Shown here: positions 1-8,493 of the stretch, piece after piece | Layout of the letters: every line of letters starts with the position of its first letter | How positions within the stretch are numbered: the first letter of the stretch is position 1 | Virus record (IMG/VR): IMGVR_UViG_3300006927_000024 | Span: 1 to 36,952 of that record | Reading direction: 5' to 3' (one strand) | From: a virus | DNA: 36,952 nucleotides | Position numbers and translations under genes: made by a program | The notes under the pieces: generated by a model | What the model was told of the DNA's origin: nothing | The model's database searches: none | Seen by the model: the letters and a program-made list of their open reading frames with translations, nothing else

Positions 1-1419
1 AGCAGGAATATTGATATCGTTAGTTGCCTCTAGTTCTATGTCGGCTGCGGAATCCAAGGTGACAGTAGTTCCTGCCAACTCAGCAGTACCGTCTGCTGTT
101 ATCTGTATGTTCGCTGCTGCTGCTGCTGCGTCCGTAGTTACTATACTTAGTGTGCCGTCAGTTCCTGCAGTAAATACTGCGGTATCACTGGTATCGCCAG
201 TCATAGTAATAACTTTGCCGTTGATTGCTACGTCATCAATAACTGCATTGGTTATTGCTGAATTTGTTCCTAGTGTTACACCATCTATAGCACCAGCATC
301 AATATCTACAGCACCATTGATATCTACAGTTGTGTCTGATTCTATAGTGAGTACACCATCTGAACTCTGGTGTATGAAAGTTCCAGTATCTCCAAACGTC
401 AACTTATTAGTTGAGTTTAAAGTCAAACCAGTTCCATCTGTATGGGTTAGGGTAGTGTCTTTATCTGCACCGAATCCAAGAACAACGCTATCGGTAAGTA
501 GGGAAACATCCTGAGAACTATCAATCCGCATGGCTTCAGTTGCTACTTCAGCACCATCAGCAGTTGTTGCAAAGACTATACGTCCTGGCATATCACCAGT
601 ACCTGGAGTTCCGTCTACCTCAAATTGAATCTGTGCAGCTATGGCTTCAAGGTCTGTACCATCATCACCATAAGCTACGATATTACCTAGTTCCTCATTA
701 TCAGTTACAACAGTATGGGAACCAATCGTAGCATTACCACCCTTAACGAAACCAAGAATCGGAGAACCTGCAATTGTTGCTGTGGTCGAGAACGCAGCCA
801 GCATCATTGATGAATCAGCAGCAGCAGTTCCAAGAATCTGAAATCCAGGTGAAAGATCAGTAGACCCATCTATTGATATAGTCTCCTTTGCTGTATGTCC
901 GATAACCAGACTTCCACCGATTGCGGTTAGAGATGAAGCTGCATCGCCTCCATTGGTGATAGTGATATAGTCAATGATGGTTCCTTCAGAGGCTTTGTCT
1001 GAACCTATAGCAAAAGTATCGCTATCAGTTGCTTGGACTCTCCACCAATCCCCTGCATCAGCAGCTCCGTCTGCAAAGAAATTTAAAACAGCAGCATTAG
1101 TATCAGATGCTCTTATTATTATCTTCTCTGTATCTAGATTCTCTACCTGTATAGAATCCCTATACTTGATACGTCTTTTGGAAGTTCCACCAGATGAGGT
1201 AATTTCTACGTCAAGTCTGTTATTAGCATCTGTAGCACTGTTAGAAGAGGTGATAGTCCATTCTCCATTACTATCTGTAGTATCACCTGATCCTATTGCA
1301 CTACCATGAGTTGCAGTATCGGCAGAGTCTCCCTGGTAAATCTTTACAGTAGCACCGTTAACGCCAGTACCAGCATCATCATATACATAACCTTTTAAAA
1401 CTATATCGTCATATGCCAT
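1..1419 (-). CDS. Tail fibre/spike-like structural protein, N-terminal 473 codons (runs off left edge)
   Basis: The frame opens with ATG at 1419 and reads without a stop to position 1, so the end is outside the window or, if the genome is circular, at 36296. The ATG overlaps the TAA of the upstream gene (TAATG) and follows a G-rich ribosome site (AGGGGGC). Residues about 5-60 look like a carboxypeptidase-regulatory/Ig-like beta-sandwich (VYDDAGTGVNGATVKIY, then DSNGEWTI). The rest is low-complexity, rich in Thr/Asp/Ala/Gly, with short beta repeats such as TLTHTDGTGLTL and FIHQSSDGVLTIESD that are typical of environmental phage fibre stalks. Lack of Cys and aromatic residues fits a fibrous trimer. 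It is the last large gene of the leftward structural block, where receptor-binding proteins usually lie. Fibre role is inferred from repeats and position; the receptor is unknown. Confidence 0.7.
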   Translation of the reverse strand, partial: MAYDDIVLKGYVYDDAGTGVNGATVKIYQGDSADTATHGSAIGSGDTTDSNGEWTITSSNSATDANNRLDVEITSSGGTSKRRIKYRDSIQVENLDTEKIIIRASDTNAAVLNFFADGAADAGDWWRVQATDSDTFAIGSDKASEGTIIDYITITNGGDAASSLTAIGGSLVIGHTAKETISIDGSTDLSPGFQILGTAAADSSMMLAAFSTTATIAGSPILGFVKGGNATIGSHTVVTDNEELGNIVAYGDDGTDLEAIAAQIQFEVDGTPGTGDMPGRIVFATTADGAEVATEAMRIDSSQDVSLLTDSVVLGFGADKDTTLTHTDGTGLTLNSTNKLTFGDTGTFIHQSSDGVLTIESDTTVDINGAVDIDAGAIDGVTLGTNSAITNAVIDDVAINGKVITMTGDTSDTAVFTAGTDGTLSIVTTDAAAAAANIQITADGTAELAGTTVTLDSAADIELEATNDINIPA

Positions 1420-1820
1420 TAAAGCCCCCTACCGCCTAGTCTGGAATGGTCTCTGTATCTTAATGCCTCTCGTACATAATAGAAAGGATTCTCTTCTAAG
1501 CTACTCTCATCTATAAATATTAATATAATACCAAGTGATGCAAGTTGCACACGGGCCATTACATCCCTCGTAGCTGTTTCGACTCCCATTCCATAGTGAT
1601 AATAATTTCCCTGTACATTGATTCCCAAGTCTGGAGGGTCTTTGAATATAAAGTCAACTATTGTCCCTCCTTTATCTAATCTTCCTCCCATAAGAGGAGA
1701 TTGATATGTAAAATCTTCATCTGGTATTTTACCAAGTTGAATAAGTACGCTGTATGTAATCCATTCAGGCTCTGATCCTTCCCACGAATCAGGCATATCT
1801 GGAATTGTCTGTGTCGTCAT
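1419..1820 (-). CDS. PD-(D/E)XK/Vsr-like nuclease-fold protein in the tail cluster
   Basis: 133 residues. The ATG at 1818-1820 overlaps the upstream stop as ATGA, and the stop overlaps the downstream ATG as TAATG, so it is tightly coupled between two tail genes. The pattern GGRLDKGGTIVDFIF, then LGINVQGNYYHYG, then a helix (RDVMARVQLASLG) and the strand IILIFIDE resembles the core of small endonuclease-like folds: an acidic residue on one strand, a second strand with a polar residue, and a following helix. The Asp of VDF and the Gln of VQG occupy the expected metal-site strands, but the usual E-x-K pair is not clean, so activity is uncertain. It could be a virion-associated nuclease or a structural protein that has kept the fold. 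Assignment is from motif shape only. Confidence 0.45.
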   Translation of the reverse strand: MTTQTIPDMPDSWEGSEPEWITYSVLIQLGKIPDEDFTYQSPLMGGRLDKGGTIVDFIFKDPPDLGINVQGNYYHYGMGVETATRDVMARVQLASLGIILIFIDESSLEENPFYYVREALRYRDHSRLGGRGL

Positions 1821-3781
1821 GGCTCAACTAATAATATTTGTGACTGTCCTCTTTCATCATAGCCTGTATATTCAAGACCAGATGCAGATGCTATATCCAC
1901 ATAGTAATTCCTGGTACCGCCACTATCATCTCGGAATGTAAACTCAACTAACTGTCTGCTTTCTATGGCAGTCACAAGATTAGAACGTAACTCCATAGGA
2001 GTATTACCCTTGTAATCATCAGAGAAATCTACCGTTACTGTATGTCCCCACTTAGATTCCAGTTTCTTTCTATACTCAAAAGTAAGGGATATAAGATCAG
2101 GAGATAATTTCTTTGCTGCATCAGTATCAGAGTCTTCTCTCTCAAGAGTTATCTTAAATCGTATAGCCCTAAATGCTGTTCCATTTAATACTGACGTACT
2201 ATCTCCAAAGTTAAACGTCTGTACGCCCTTCACAGCCCCCATAGTGGTTGAAGTTACATCGGTATCTCCTATCTGTATAGCTATTGGTTCCTCAGCATGA
2301 TCTATTTCATAATATATTGTTAGTTTTTCATTAGCACTTAGATCGCTTGCCTCTACCTTTAATCTCAATGCGAGCTTATCTACTTCTACCTGACCTGCAT
2401 CAAACCAAGGAGTGTAATGTTCTGCTGACTTGGCATACTCAAAGTCAGCAAGCTGAGATGGATTAATAATATCTGATGCTATCTTCATGTTATAGACATC
2501 ATTATCAAATACCCACCATAGCCTGTAACCATCATGTGCATTACTAACATGGGTATCCAGTATTGGTTTACCTGCATCGGGAGCATACCATTTGGTCTGC
2601 CAACCTATCTCGTTATAGCCATAGATACCACTTGTACCTGTATCAGTTGGCATAACTGGTGAGCCGTGTCCGTGTTGTACAGCACTCCACTGGAAGTTAC
2701 CAGTAACGGCATCACTGGGAACTGTAGGGGAAGTAGTAGCATCAACCATCGCTAGAAGCTCGTTGTGGGACGCATCTAGGCGTTTAATAGTTCCTCTAGC
2801 CTCAGAGGGTAGGCCATCATCTTTATCAGGCCCTACTGTAGTAATAACTGCATTGTTAGAACCATTTATATATTTGTATATCCCAAGTCCAGCAGGGAAA
2901 TATACAGAGTCTCTCCATCTTCTAGTTCCCATTCCATTAAATGGATGGAATGGAAAGTCTACCTCTGTCTCTACCCACTTGGTATTTGCAGAGTCATGTG
3001 CAAATAATCCTACCTTGGTAGAGGCATACAGTATTGAATTACCAGAAGAATCTCTTGCTGTGAATAAATCAGTTACCTGTCCAGCAGGTAACGGAAGTAA
3101 TGCATCTGTAGATGGAGATGCATTGGGAGCAGTAGCGTTATATAACTGACCATCATTATTAATCCAATACAGTTTGTTATTCCACCATGCCATATACTTT
3201 GCAGTATGAGTTGTATCAGCAGTCCATGAAGTAAGATCGGATGGATCACTATATGTATATCCAGTAGTATGAGCAAAGATAATATATATAGTTCCCCCAA
3301 GATTAACTGTTAAGGTATCTGTTGCATTGGCACCAAGAGTGGCTACCACCGACCAAACATCTGTAGCTGATACATACTTGAGAACCTTGTTATCACAGGT
3401 AGCATATATCGTATCGCTAATCTCTCCGATTACGGCTGTTGTTAGTCCTGCTACAGCATGAGCTGTTGATGCTAATGTGCCATTTGCTCCTGTCTTATTA
3501 GCAAGAGGTGGTAATACTAAATGTCTCTTATATCTAAGCTGTGCTGTAGACCACCATGTCTTGTCTACATCTACGGCACCTTCCATTCTTTCTGTACCAA
3601 GACCACCACGCCAATCAGCCCAGGATATAACAGACGCTCTTGTCTGTGAGTCTCTGGATGTATCCCCTATAGTAACTTTAGGTGGATATAAAGAGGCCAG
3701 TACTGCCTGTACTGGTCTATTCGTAGGATAATAGACTCCATTAATAGATACTTCGTTCTCTTCTATTACTGTTGCTACCAC
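1817..3781 (-). CDS. Large tail protein with beta-propeller-like repeats
   Basis: 654 residues, directly after the connector gene (sharing base 3781) and overlapping the next gene by ATGA. The N-terminus (about 1-95) contains VISWADWRGGLGTERM, a motif I associate with tail/nozzle proteins of environmental short-tailed phages. Residues about 110-330 contain repeated short beta units with W/Y-rich turns (TIYATCDNKVLKY, KYMAWWNNKLYWIN, ILYASTKVGLFAHD, DSVYFPAGLGIYKY), the usual look of a beta-propeller. The C-terminal third is also beta-rich (IRFKITLERED, LISLTFEYRKKLESKWGHTVTV). Size and place fit a tail hub or nozzle protein comparable in role to the tail tubular B protein of T7-like phages. 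Function is inferred from context; there is no catalytic motif. Confidence 0.6.
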   Translation of the reverse strand: MVATVIEENEVSINGVYYPTNRPVQAVLASLYPPKVTIGDTSRDSQTRASVISWADWRGGLGTERMEGAVDVDKTWWSTAQLRYKRHLVLPPLANKTGANGTLASTAHAVAGLTTAVIGEISDTIYATCDNKVLKYVSATDVWSVVATLGANATDTLTVNLGGTIYIIFAHTTGYTYSDPSDLTSWTADTTHTAKYMAWWNNKLYWINNDGQLYNATAPNASPSTDALLPLPAGQVTDLFTARDSSGNSILYASTKVGLFAHDSANTKWVETEVDFPFHPFNGMGTRRWRDSVYFPAGLGIYKYINGSNNAVITTVGPDKDDGLPSEARGTIKRLDASHNELLAMVDATTSPTVPSDAVTGNFQWSAVQHGHGSPVMPTDTGTSGIYGYNEIGWQTKWYAPDAGKPILDTHVSNAHDGYRLWWVFDNDVYNMKIASDIINPSQLADFEYAKSAEHYTPWFDAGQVEVDKLALRLKVEASDLSANEKLTIYYEIDHAEEPIAIQIGDTDVTSTTMGAVKGVQTFNFGDSTSVLNGTAFRAIRFKITLEREDSDTDAAKKLSPDLISLTFEYRKKLESKWGHTVTVDFSDDYKGNTPMELRSNLVTAIESRQLVEFTFRDDSGGTRNYYVDIASASGLEYTGYDERGQSQILLVEP

Positions 3782-5049
3782 TAGGATGCTGTCCTTACAT
3801 TAGTAAGAAATGGAAATGCTCTTTTATTCTGTTCTGACATACCATAATAGAATGCTGCCTGCTGTCTCTTAGCATCAGGATCAGTTGTCGGCCCTCCTGA
3901 AGTAGACGATAACGCAAGTGCTGTAGCCTTATTAATTACATATCCATCATCTATCTCACATGTAGCAGAGTCAGATGTCAGGAGAGCAGGCTTGTCTCCA
4001 CCCTTGATCTTAAGGAGTTTATATCCCATATAGCTCACACCATCAGTAGTGAAAACAATATCCTGAGCAGCCTTATCAACTCTCCATAGCTGGCTGGGTA
4101 CGTCTTCCCATGTAATGGTGTTGTTAGCAACTGCCCTAATATCATCCATCCATACTGTACAAGCTCCTAGATCAGCATCATATTCCAAGCCTATAGATAT
4201 GATTGCCGTATCAGTTTCAGGATTTGCTAGAGCGATGCGTACATACGTCCATGTATCTGCTGATAGAGCAGGGATAGATAAAGTCTCTAACGGAGATGCA
4301 CAACTAGCTGTATTATCAAGTAATATCTTTAGATTACCAGAAGATGTAGCAACAGTACTCTTCACCCAACATTCAATATAATCGTATTTACTAATATCTT
4401 TACTAGTAATGGAATCAGTAGCTATATCTCCAGCAGAAGCACCTGAAACAATAACAAACTTATTACTTCCAGTACCCTGTTTCTTGTCTTCTGTATCCAC
4501 AGATACTGTTATATCTGAATCTACTGTTTCATCAAATGCAGTACCGCAGGTATGAAGGCTAGTCCACTGCATCTTATCTCGCATCTGAATCTTATTGACC
4601 ATAGCAAAGTCAGATGGCAGATCAAATCGGGAATCATATCCATTTGAGTGTAAACTCAAACTCTCTAATGGATCATATACCTGACCAGTAACATCAAGGA
4701 TTGATTGATTAATAAACTCATTGATCTGGGTAGGTGAGTATCCGTCCCACATCTCATACTTGTCATTGACAGTAGTTGTGGCAGGGAAAGCCTGAACAGT
4801 TACAGTGCCTCCTGTAGCATAATCAGATACTCTTCTTTCTACTTCTCTATTAGTAGATTGGGCGACATCATTATAGAACCAGACGTATCGTCCGTTATAA
4901 ACGTCATTACCACCATATAGAACGGTATCGTTTAAAGTCGTAGTACCAGAGGAACCAGGAGTAGAAGTAGCAGTACCTACATGTAAAGCACCAAGGTTAT
5001 AGCCTACGGACTGTCTCAGCTCCTGACGAGTACGTTTCTGTATAACCAC
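3781..5049 (-). CDS. Head-tail connector/tail adaptor with inserted jelly-roll (carbohydrate-binding-like) domain
   Basis: 422 residues, GTG start at 5049 preceded by GGGGGTTAACC. Residues 1-160 hold a helical/beta segment (QELRQSVGYNLGAL, then SPTQINEFINQSILDVTGQVYDPLESLSL, then SRFDLPSDFAMVNKIQM) resembling adaptor proteins of short-tailed phages, whose long helix contacts the portal. Residues about 165-308 form a separate beta-sandwich: DTEDKKQGTGSNKFVIV, then YDYIECWVKST, then TWTYVRIALANPETD, then CTVWMDDIRAV. This is the strand order seen in carbohydrate-binding jelly rolls. The adaptor-type sequence resumes after residue 310 (WRVDKAAQDIVF, INKATALALS, KRQQAAFYYGMSEQ). The gene lies between the capsid/decoration genes and the tail protein, where a connector is expected. 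The insertion may decorate the neck and bind cell-surface sugars (inference). Confidence 0.55.
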   Translation of the reverse strand: MVIQKRTRQELRQSVGYNLGALHVGTATSTPGSSGTTTLNDTVLYGGNDVYNGRYVWFYNDVAQSTNREVERRVSDYATGGTVTVQAFPATTTVNDKYEMWDGYSPTQINEFINQSILDVTGQVYDPLESLSLHSNGYDSRFDLPSDFAMVNKIQMRDKMQWTSLHTCGTAFDETVDSDITVSVDTEDKKQGTGSNKFVIVSGASAGDIATDSITSKDISKYDYIECWVKSTVATSSGNLKILLDNTASCASPLETLSIPALSADTWTYVRIALANPETDTAIISIGLEYDADLGACTVWMDDIRAVANNTITWEDVPSQLWRVDKAAQDIVFTTDGVSYMGYKLLKIKGGDKPALLTSDSATCEIDDGYVINKATALALSSTSGGPTTDPDAKRQQAAFYYGMSEQNKRAFPFLTNVRTAS

Positions 5050-5061
5050 GGTTAACCCCCA

Positions 5062-5268
5062 TTAGGTAACTTTTTCTAGTTTTTCAGTTGAACCAGTACC
5101 GTTCTTAGAATTCTTAGATTCCAGTTCTTCTTTAAGAGATGCTATCTCAACATCCCTTTCCTGTAATACTCTGGTCAACATCTGAATCTGTAATTGCATC
5201 TGTGCAGTAGGATTACTATTAAGCACTGCATTTACATCTTCAGTTGTAGGCATGATAGGCTCTGTCAT
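5062..5268 (-). CDS. Small coiled-coil protein in head-tail cluster
   Basis: 68 residues, ATG overlapping the preceding gene as ATGA. The middle (about 20-58) is a predicted coiled coil: QMQLQIQMLTRVLQERDVEI followed by ASLKEELESKNS, with regular hydrophobic spacing. No enzymatic motif. Such short coiled-coil proteins between capsid and connector genes are often minor virion or assembly factors, but nothing here fixes the function. The overlap with its upstream neighbour and the 12-base gap before the connector gene make it a real coupled gene rather than a chance frame. Confidence 0.6.
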   Translation of the reverse strand: MTEPIMPTTEDVNAVLNSNPTAQMQLQIQMLTRVLQERDVEIASLKEELESKNSKNGTGSTEKLEKVT

Positions 5269-5633
5269 AATTCAGTCCCCTTATAATAGACTTTATTGTT
5301 CGTACTCTCTCTTCGTTTAAAAGTATATTCTCTAAATTCAAGAATAGCCTTTCCAGCTTCTTTCTTCTGTTCAGGTGTTGGACTCTTTTTCTTACCGTCA
5401 GTTCTTATTTCTAAAATCCAGCTCTCTAGTGCCTGAGCAGCCATATCTTCTATATGAGCCTGAGAGACCGATGAGTCTACAGGAATCTTTATTACAGACC
5501 TTCTTCCACTTTCCTTGTCATGGAAATGAAAGGTGTGGATAGTTATGGACTCCCCTGTCTCAGCATTGTTTCCTCCTATGTCAGAGGAAACAAGGCTAGA
5601 GCCTTGAGGAGTCCAAAGTTCTACTGGATTCAC
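5265..5633 (-). CDS. Hypothetical protein in head-tail cluster
   Basis: 122 residues, one base after the stop of the 248-aa structural protein and overlapping the next gene by four bases. The first half is beta-rich (ESITIHTFHFHDKESGRRSVIKIPVD); the second half is helical and basic (EDMAAQALESWILEIRTDGKKK, then EQKKEAGKAILEFREYTFKRR). No motif I recognise. Length and place would fit a head-completion or neck protein, but that is context only. Confidence 0.6.
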   Translation of the reverse strand: MNPVELWTPQGSSLVSSDIGGNNAETGESITIHTFHFHDKESGRRSVIKIPVDSSVSQAHIEDMAAQALESWILEIRTDGKKKSPTPEQKKEAGKAILEFREYTFKRRESTNNKVYYKGTEL

Positions 5634-5634
5634 T

Positions 5635-6381
5635 CTAGTATAGATTCAGCAACATAACGGTGTGATACTCATCATTCACAGCCACTTTACCATGTACTCT
5701 GCCAACAGCAGACGTTACGTCTGCACCTACAGCAATCATTGAGCCAGCGTGTGTACCACTGGAACCAACTAAGGTTCCCATAGCATTAGTTCCATCCATA
5801 GCAACTACAGCCAGACCTGCAACCTGTACCCACCCGAAGTAGTTAGCAGCAATCTGGCAAGGTGAAACTCCAACATACCGTCCCACTGTAGCAGCAGGAG
5901 CGACTACGATGTCCTTGTAAGGACTCTTAATTAGTCCTGCTGTCTCTGTGCCGTTAGTAACTGCGATAACTGTTCCATCAGGCTCATCAATAGTCAGAGC
6001 CAACGTAGCAGCAGCGTCAGCTTGAGGATGGCTCTTAATCTTGTAAAAGACTCTTGACCCTGCTGTTGAAAGCACAGGTTTGTTAAAGAAGAGATATCCC
6101 TCTGCATATAGATTCTTTGCAGCAGCAGTTGAGCCAAGCGTGACCGTAACTGAACTAGAACCAGCAGCAGTTGTTGCTACCGCTAGGTCTTCGTCATGCT
6201 GGGCTTCTACAGCTTCACTTGCTACAAGCATTCCTTCCTCAATAGCAGTACCACCATTCTCTACATATCTGTACTTTCTGCCATCTGGAAATGCCATCTC
6301 AGCCCCAAGGACTTGCCTCTGTGCTGATGTAGTTTGTTTTTCCCATCCATAACTTCCACCTACTGTTGTCGGAAAAGACAT
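5635..6381 (-). CDS. Virion structural protein, probable head decoration protein
   Basis: 248 residues with a strong ribosome site (AAGGAGG) six bases before the ATG. The composition is capsid-like: rich in Ala/Gly/Val/Thr, one Cys, many short beta segments. The early segment (FPDGRKYRYVENGGTAIEEGMLV) and the end (GRVHGKVAVNDEYHTVMLLNLY) match the layout of phage decoration proteins that carry a beta-barrel and an exposed loop domain. It lies two genes downstream of the major capsid gene, a common place for such a protein. No catalytic motif. The strong Shine-Dalgarno fits a high-copy product. The decoration role is inferred; a minor head protein is the main alternative. Confidence 0.6.
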   Translation of the reverse strand: MSFPTTVGGSYGWEKQTTSAQRQVLGAEMAFPDGRKYRYVENGGTAIEEGMLVASEAVEAQHDEDLAVATTAAGSSSVTVTLGSTAAAKNLYAEGYLFFNKPVLSTAGSRVFYKIKSHPQADAAATLALTIDEPDGTVIAVTNGTETAGLIKSPYKDIVVAPAATVGRYVGVSPCQIAANYFGWVQVAGLAVVAMDGTNAMGTLVGSSGTHAGSMIAVGADVTSAVGRVHGKVAVNDEYHTVMLLNLY

Positions 6382-6434
6382 ATCGAACCTCCTTAAAGGT
6401 TACTTGTTACAGGGTTTACCCCTGCGACCAACCG

Positions 6435-6773
6435 TTATTTTTTACCAGAAGAGGAGCCACGGTCAATCGTTACAACTGCCTCTTCTGGTTTTTCTTTATT
6501 CCAGTCAGTGACAATACACCACTGACATTCACATTCATTACTTGGCATCCAAGGGAATAAACCGATCTTAGCCTTACGCAATACATAATCTGGATTGCCA
6601 GGAACTCCTGCTGTGACTGATCCAACTTTCTCAGATATCTCGCCATCAACAGTGTAGCTAGGTCTATGCCTGTATAGAGTAGCTTTAGGTTGCCACTCAT
6701 CTATGTATTGCATAGAGAAGCCTTGATTGACTAACTCTAATTTTTGCTTATTACGTTCAGTTATCCCTACCAT
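6435..6773 (-). CDS. Conserved-type hypothetical protein between capsid and decoration genes, with CECQWC motif
   Basis: 112 residues, ATG preceded by AGGAG. The features are an N-terminal helix (ERNKQKLELVNQGFSM), the segment ATLYRHRPSYTVDGE, then NPDYVLRKAKIGLFPW and a Cys cluster ECECQWC near residue 85. The DYVLRKA-x-x-G-x-x-x-W block followed by a C-x-C-x-x-C cluster is a pattern I associate with small proteins next to capsid genes in marine phages, from memory and unverified. The Cys cluster could bind a metal or form disulphides. The end is basic (GSSSGKK). It is probably a virion or assembly protein; the function is unknown. Confidence 0.6.
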   Translation of the reverse strand: MVGITERNKQKLELVNQGFSMQYIDEWQPKATLYRHRPSYTVDGEISEKVGSVTAGVPGNPDYVLRKAKIGLFPWMPSNECECQWCIVTDWNKEKPEEAVVTIDRGSSSGKK

Positions 6774-6785
6774 TTGTCTCTCCTA

Positions 6786-7661
6786 CTAAGAAGTAGCAAT
6801 GTCACCAATTTCAAATGTAACACCTGCACCACGGGTATCATCTAGTTCAAATACACCATAGTCAGCAGTCATTACCACTTCAGTTGCTCGAAGAGAGGCA
6901 TCTCTCTGTCGCTCTGTCCTCGTATCCATACTGGTAAGAGCAGCCATAGCAGACTTATCAGCTATAACACCAATACCAGAGTCAACACTAGTAACCTTTT
7001 CAATATTTCCGTCTTCAAAAATACTGACACCGTTAATTGGCTTAAGACCGCTGTAGAAATTCTTCAGCAAGTCTACGCTCCATCCAGATGTAAGTTCACC
7101 ACCTGCTGTGCTATGTACTGTTGCTGCTTCTGAAGCAAGGGCAGCAACAGCATTAGGGTGGTGGTTAATATAAAGCTGGTTACCAAACTTATTTGCCTTG
7201 GCATTAGAAATAATGGCAGCAACATTAGCAGCAGTCATAGAACGACCATCTGCTCCTAGCTTAGTACCACTGTTTAAGTTGGTATAAAGAGCAATTACAT
7301 CTGTATCTTTCTTTCGTGCCATACCATCACCAAGCTGTCGTCCTATGATGGCAAAGACATTCTGAGCCATCTGTCGTACCAGCTTATCCGTAAGGATAAT
7401 CTTGGCTCCAACCTCACTTGCTGTAAGGTCAACAGTACTCATTCCAATATCTTCTTCGTCTATGATGTCCTGTCCATCTTGCAGGTCACTCATTGTCATT
7501 GTGCCTACTTTGGGAACGGTTACCTGCTTGGCTCCCTTTGGCAGTTTAAACTGCTCAATCAAAGCTAGTGCTGGAGCATTATGCTCTTCCGTATATCTAG
7601 CTGTACTAATGATGATTTTCTGGGCAGATTCCAGGTTGCCCGTTGTTGCTGTCTGAGCCAT
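6786..7661 (-). CDS. Major capsid protein
   Basis: 291 residues, ATG preceded by AGGGGGGCG. It opens with a short flexible arm, then KIIISTARYTEEHNAPALALIEQF, a long strand/loop (GAKQVTVPKVGTMTMSDL), an acidic loop (DGQDIIDEEDIGM), the helix KLVRQMAQNVFAIIGRQLGDGMARKKDTDVIALY, and a C-terminal beta part ending in TADYGVFELDDTRGAGVTFEIGD. This order (arm, E-loop, spine helix, A-domain) is that of HK97-fold capsid proteins. It directly follows a scaffold-like gene and precedes decoration and connector genes, the standard head order. Length is normal for a small HK97-type shell. No N-terminal protease domain is visible, so assembly probably uses the separate scaffold. The family assignment is by fold pattern and position. 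Confidence 0.85.
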   Translation of the reverse strand: MAQTATTGNLESAQKIIISTARYTEEHNAPALALIEQFKLPKGAKQVTVPKVGTMTMSDLQDGQDIIDEEDIGMSTVDLTASEVGAKIILTDKLVRQMAQNVFAIIGRQLGDGMARKKDTDVIALYTNLNSGTKLGADGRSMTAANVAAIISNAKANKFGNQLYINHHPNAVAALASEAATVHSTAGGELTSGWSVDLLKNFYSGLKPINGVSIFEDGNIEKVTSVDSGIGVIADKSAMAALTSMDTRTERQRDASLRATEVVMTADYGVFELDDTRGAGVTFEIGDIATS

Positions 7662-7676
7662 TACGCCCCCCTTTTC

Positions 7677-8438
7677 CTATATCCCCAATAATTTTGCTGC
7701 TGCAGCCGTTGCTGCAGTAGACCTATCGCCAGCAAGATACGCATCCAGTAATCTCTCATCATTTGTTGAGGCTGCTGGAGTAGGTGTGTTGCTGTCAAAT
7801 GCCTGTGCTGGAGCTAATCTTGCTTTAAGATCAGCTATCTCTTTATCTTTAGCTGCCATACCAGATATAGTCTTAGCTTTTATTTCCATATCCTGTGGAT
7901 TAGCAGCAGTTTCTAGTTCGGCTATATGATCTATTCCAAGATTATATTTCTTAGCGAAATGTAAAGAGGCATTTCGCTTACCCTGTAAATTCTGTTGTTG
8001 TGCCTGAAGATTTCTTTGTCCCTGAATCTCATTAACTCTTCCCTGAAGATGGGACATTGTTTGTCTTTGAGCTTCCTGATCCGAAAGTCCCTGTTCTGTT
8101 AGAGACCTTTCCATATTTATAGCTTCTTGTTCAAGCTCTTTTATAGTACGGTCTCGTGCTAAAAGGTCTTCATGTTTTGCACGTTGTTCTTCTAATTGTC
8201 TGGTTCTTTTTTCTATTTCCTCTAAAGAGGCACCTGATTCCATACTTGTAGGTGTGGTCTCAGGTGCCTGACTGACTACGGGTTCTACATCAGTTATTTC
8301 AGAAATAGATGGAGACTCAGAGGAGGGAGCTTCCAAAGTTTCATCTGCATTAGGAGTAACAGTTTCGCTAACTAGTGGCGTGTCAGGAATATCCTGTGCT
8401 TCTTCTGTAAATGTTGAAAAATCTGATTCTGTAGTCAT
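7677..8438 (-). CDS. Capsid scaffolding protein
   Basis: 253 residues immediately upstream of the capsid gene, with a G-run ribosome site (GGGGGC) before its ATG. Residues 1-70 are disordered and acidic, rich in Glu/Ser/Thr/Pro. About 72-145 is a charged coiled coil (EEIEKRTRQLEEQRAKHEDLL, then IKELEQEAINMERSLTEQ), followed by Gln-rich sequence (GQRNLQAQQQNLQGKR) and a helical basic stretch (IDHIAELETA, MAAKDKEIADLKARL). The C-terminus is Ala-rich (STAATAAAAKLLGI). Acidic disorder plus coiled coil plus place before the capsid gene is the signature of scaffolds that organise the shell and then leave. No catalytic Ser/His triad is visible, so it is unlikely to be a protease-scaffold fusion. Confidence 0.8.
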   Translation of the reverse strand: MTTESDFSTFTEEAQDIPDTPLVSETVTPNADETLEAPSSESPSISEITDVEPVVSQAPETTPTSMESGASLEEIEKRTRQLEEQRAKHEDLLARDRTIKELEQEAINMERSLTEQGLSDQEAQRQTMSHLQGRVNEIQGQRNLQAQQQNLQGKRNASLHFAKKYNLGIDHIAELETAANPQDMEIKAKTISGMAAKDKEIADLKARLAPAQAFDSNTPTPAASTNDERLLDAYLAGDRSTAATAAAAKLLGI

Positions 8439-8493
8439 ATCGCCCCCGATTATCTTTTAGTTTAAACTCAAATGTCAACTATATAATAGCAAA

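Noticed and set aside
11-514. Plus-strand frame antisense to the fibre gene
   Set aside because: Low-complexity mirror of the repeats coded on the minus strand; no start signal and no motif.
1-1419. Diversity-generating retroelement target in the fibre
   Set aside because: No reverse transcriptase and no template repeat anywhere in the window.
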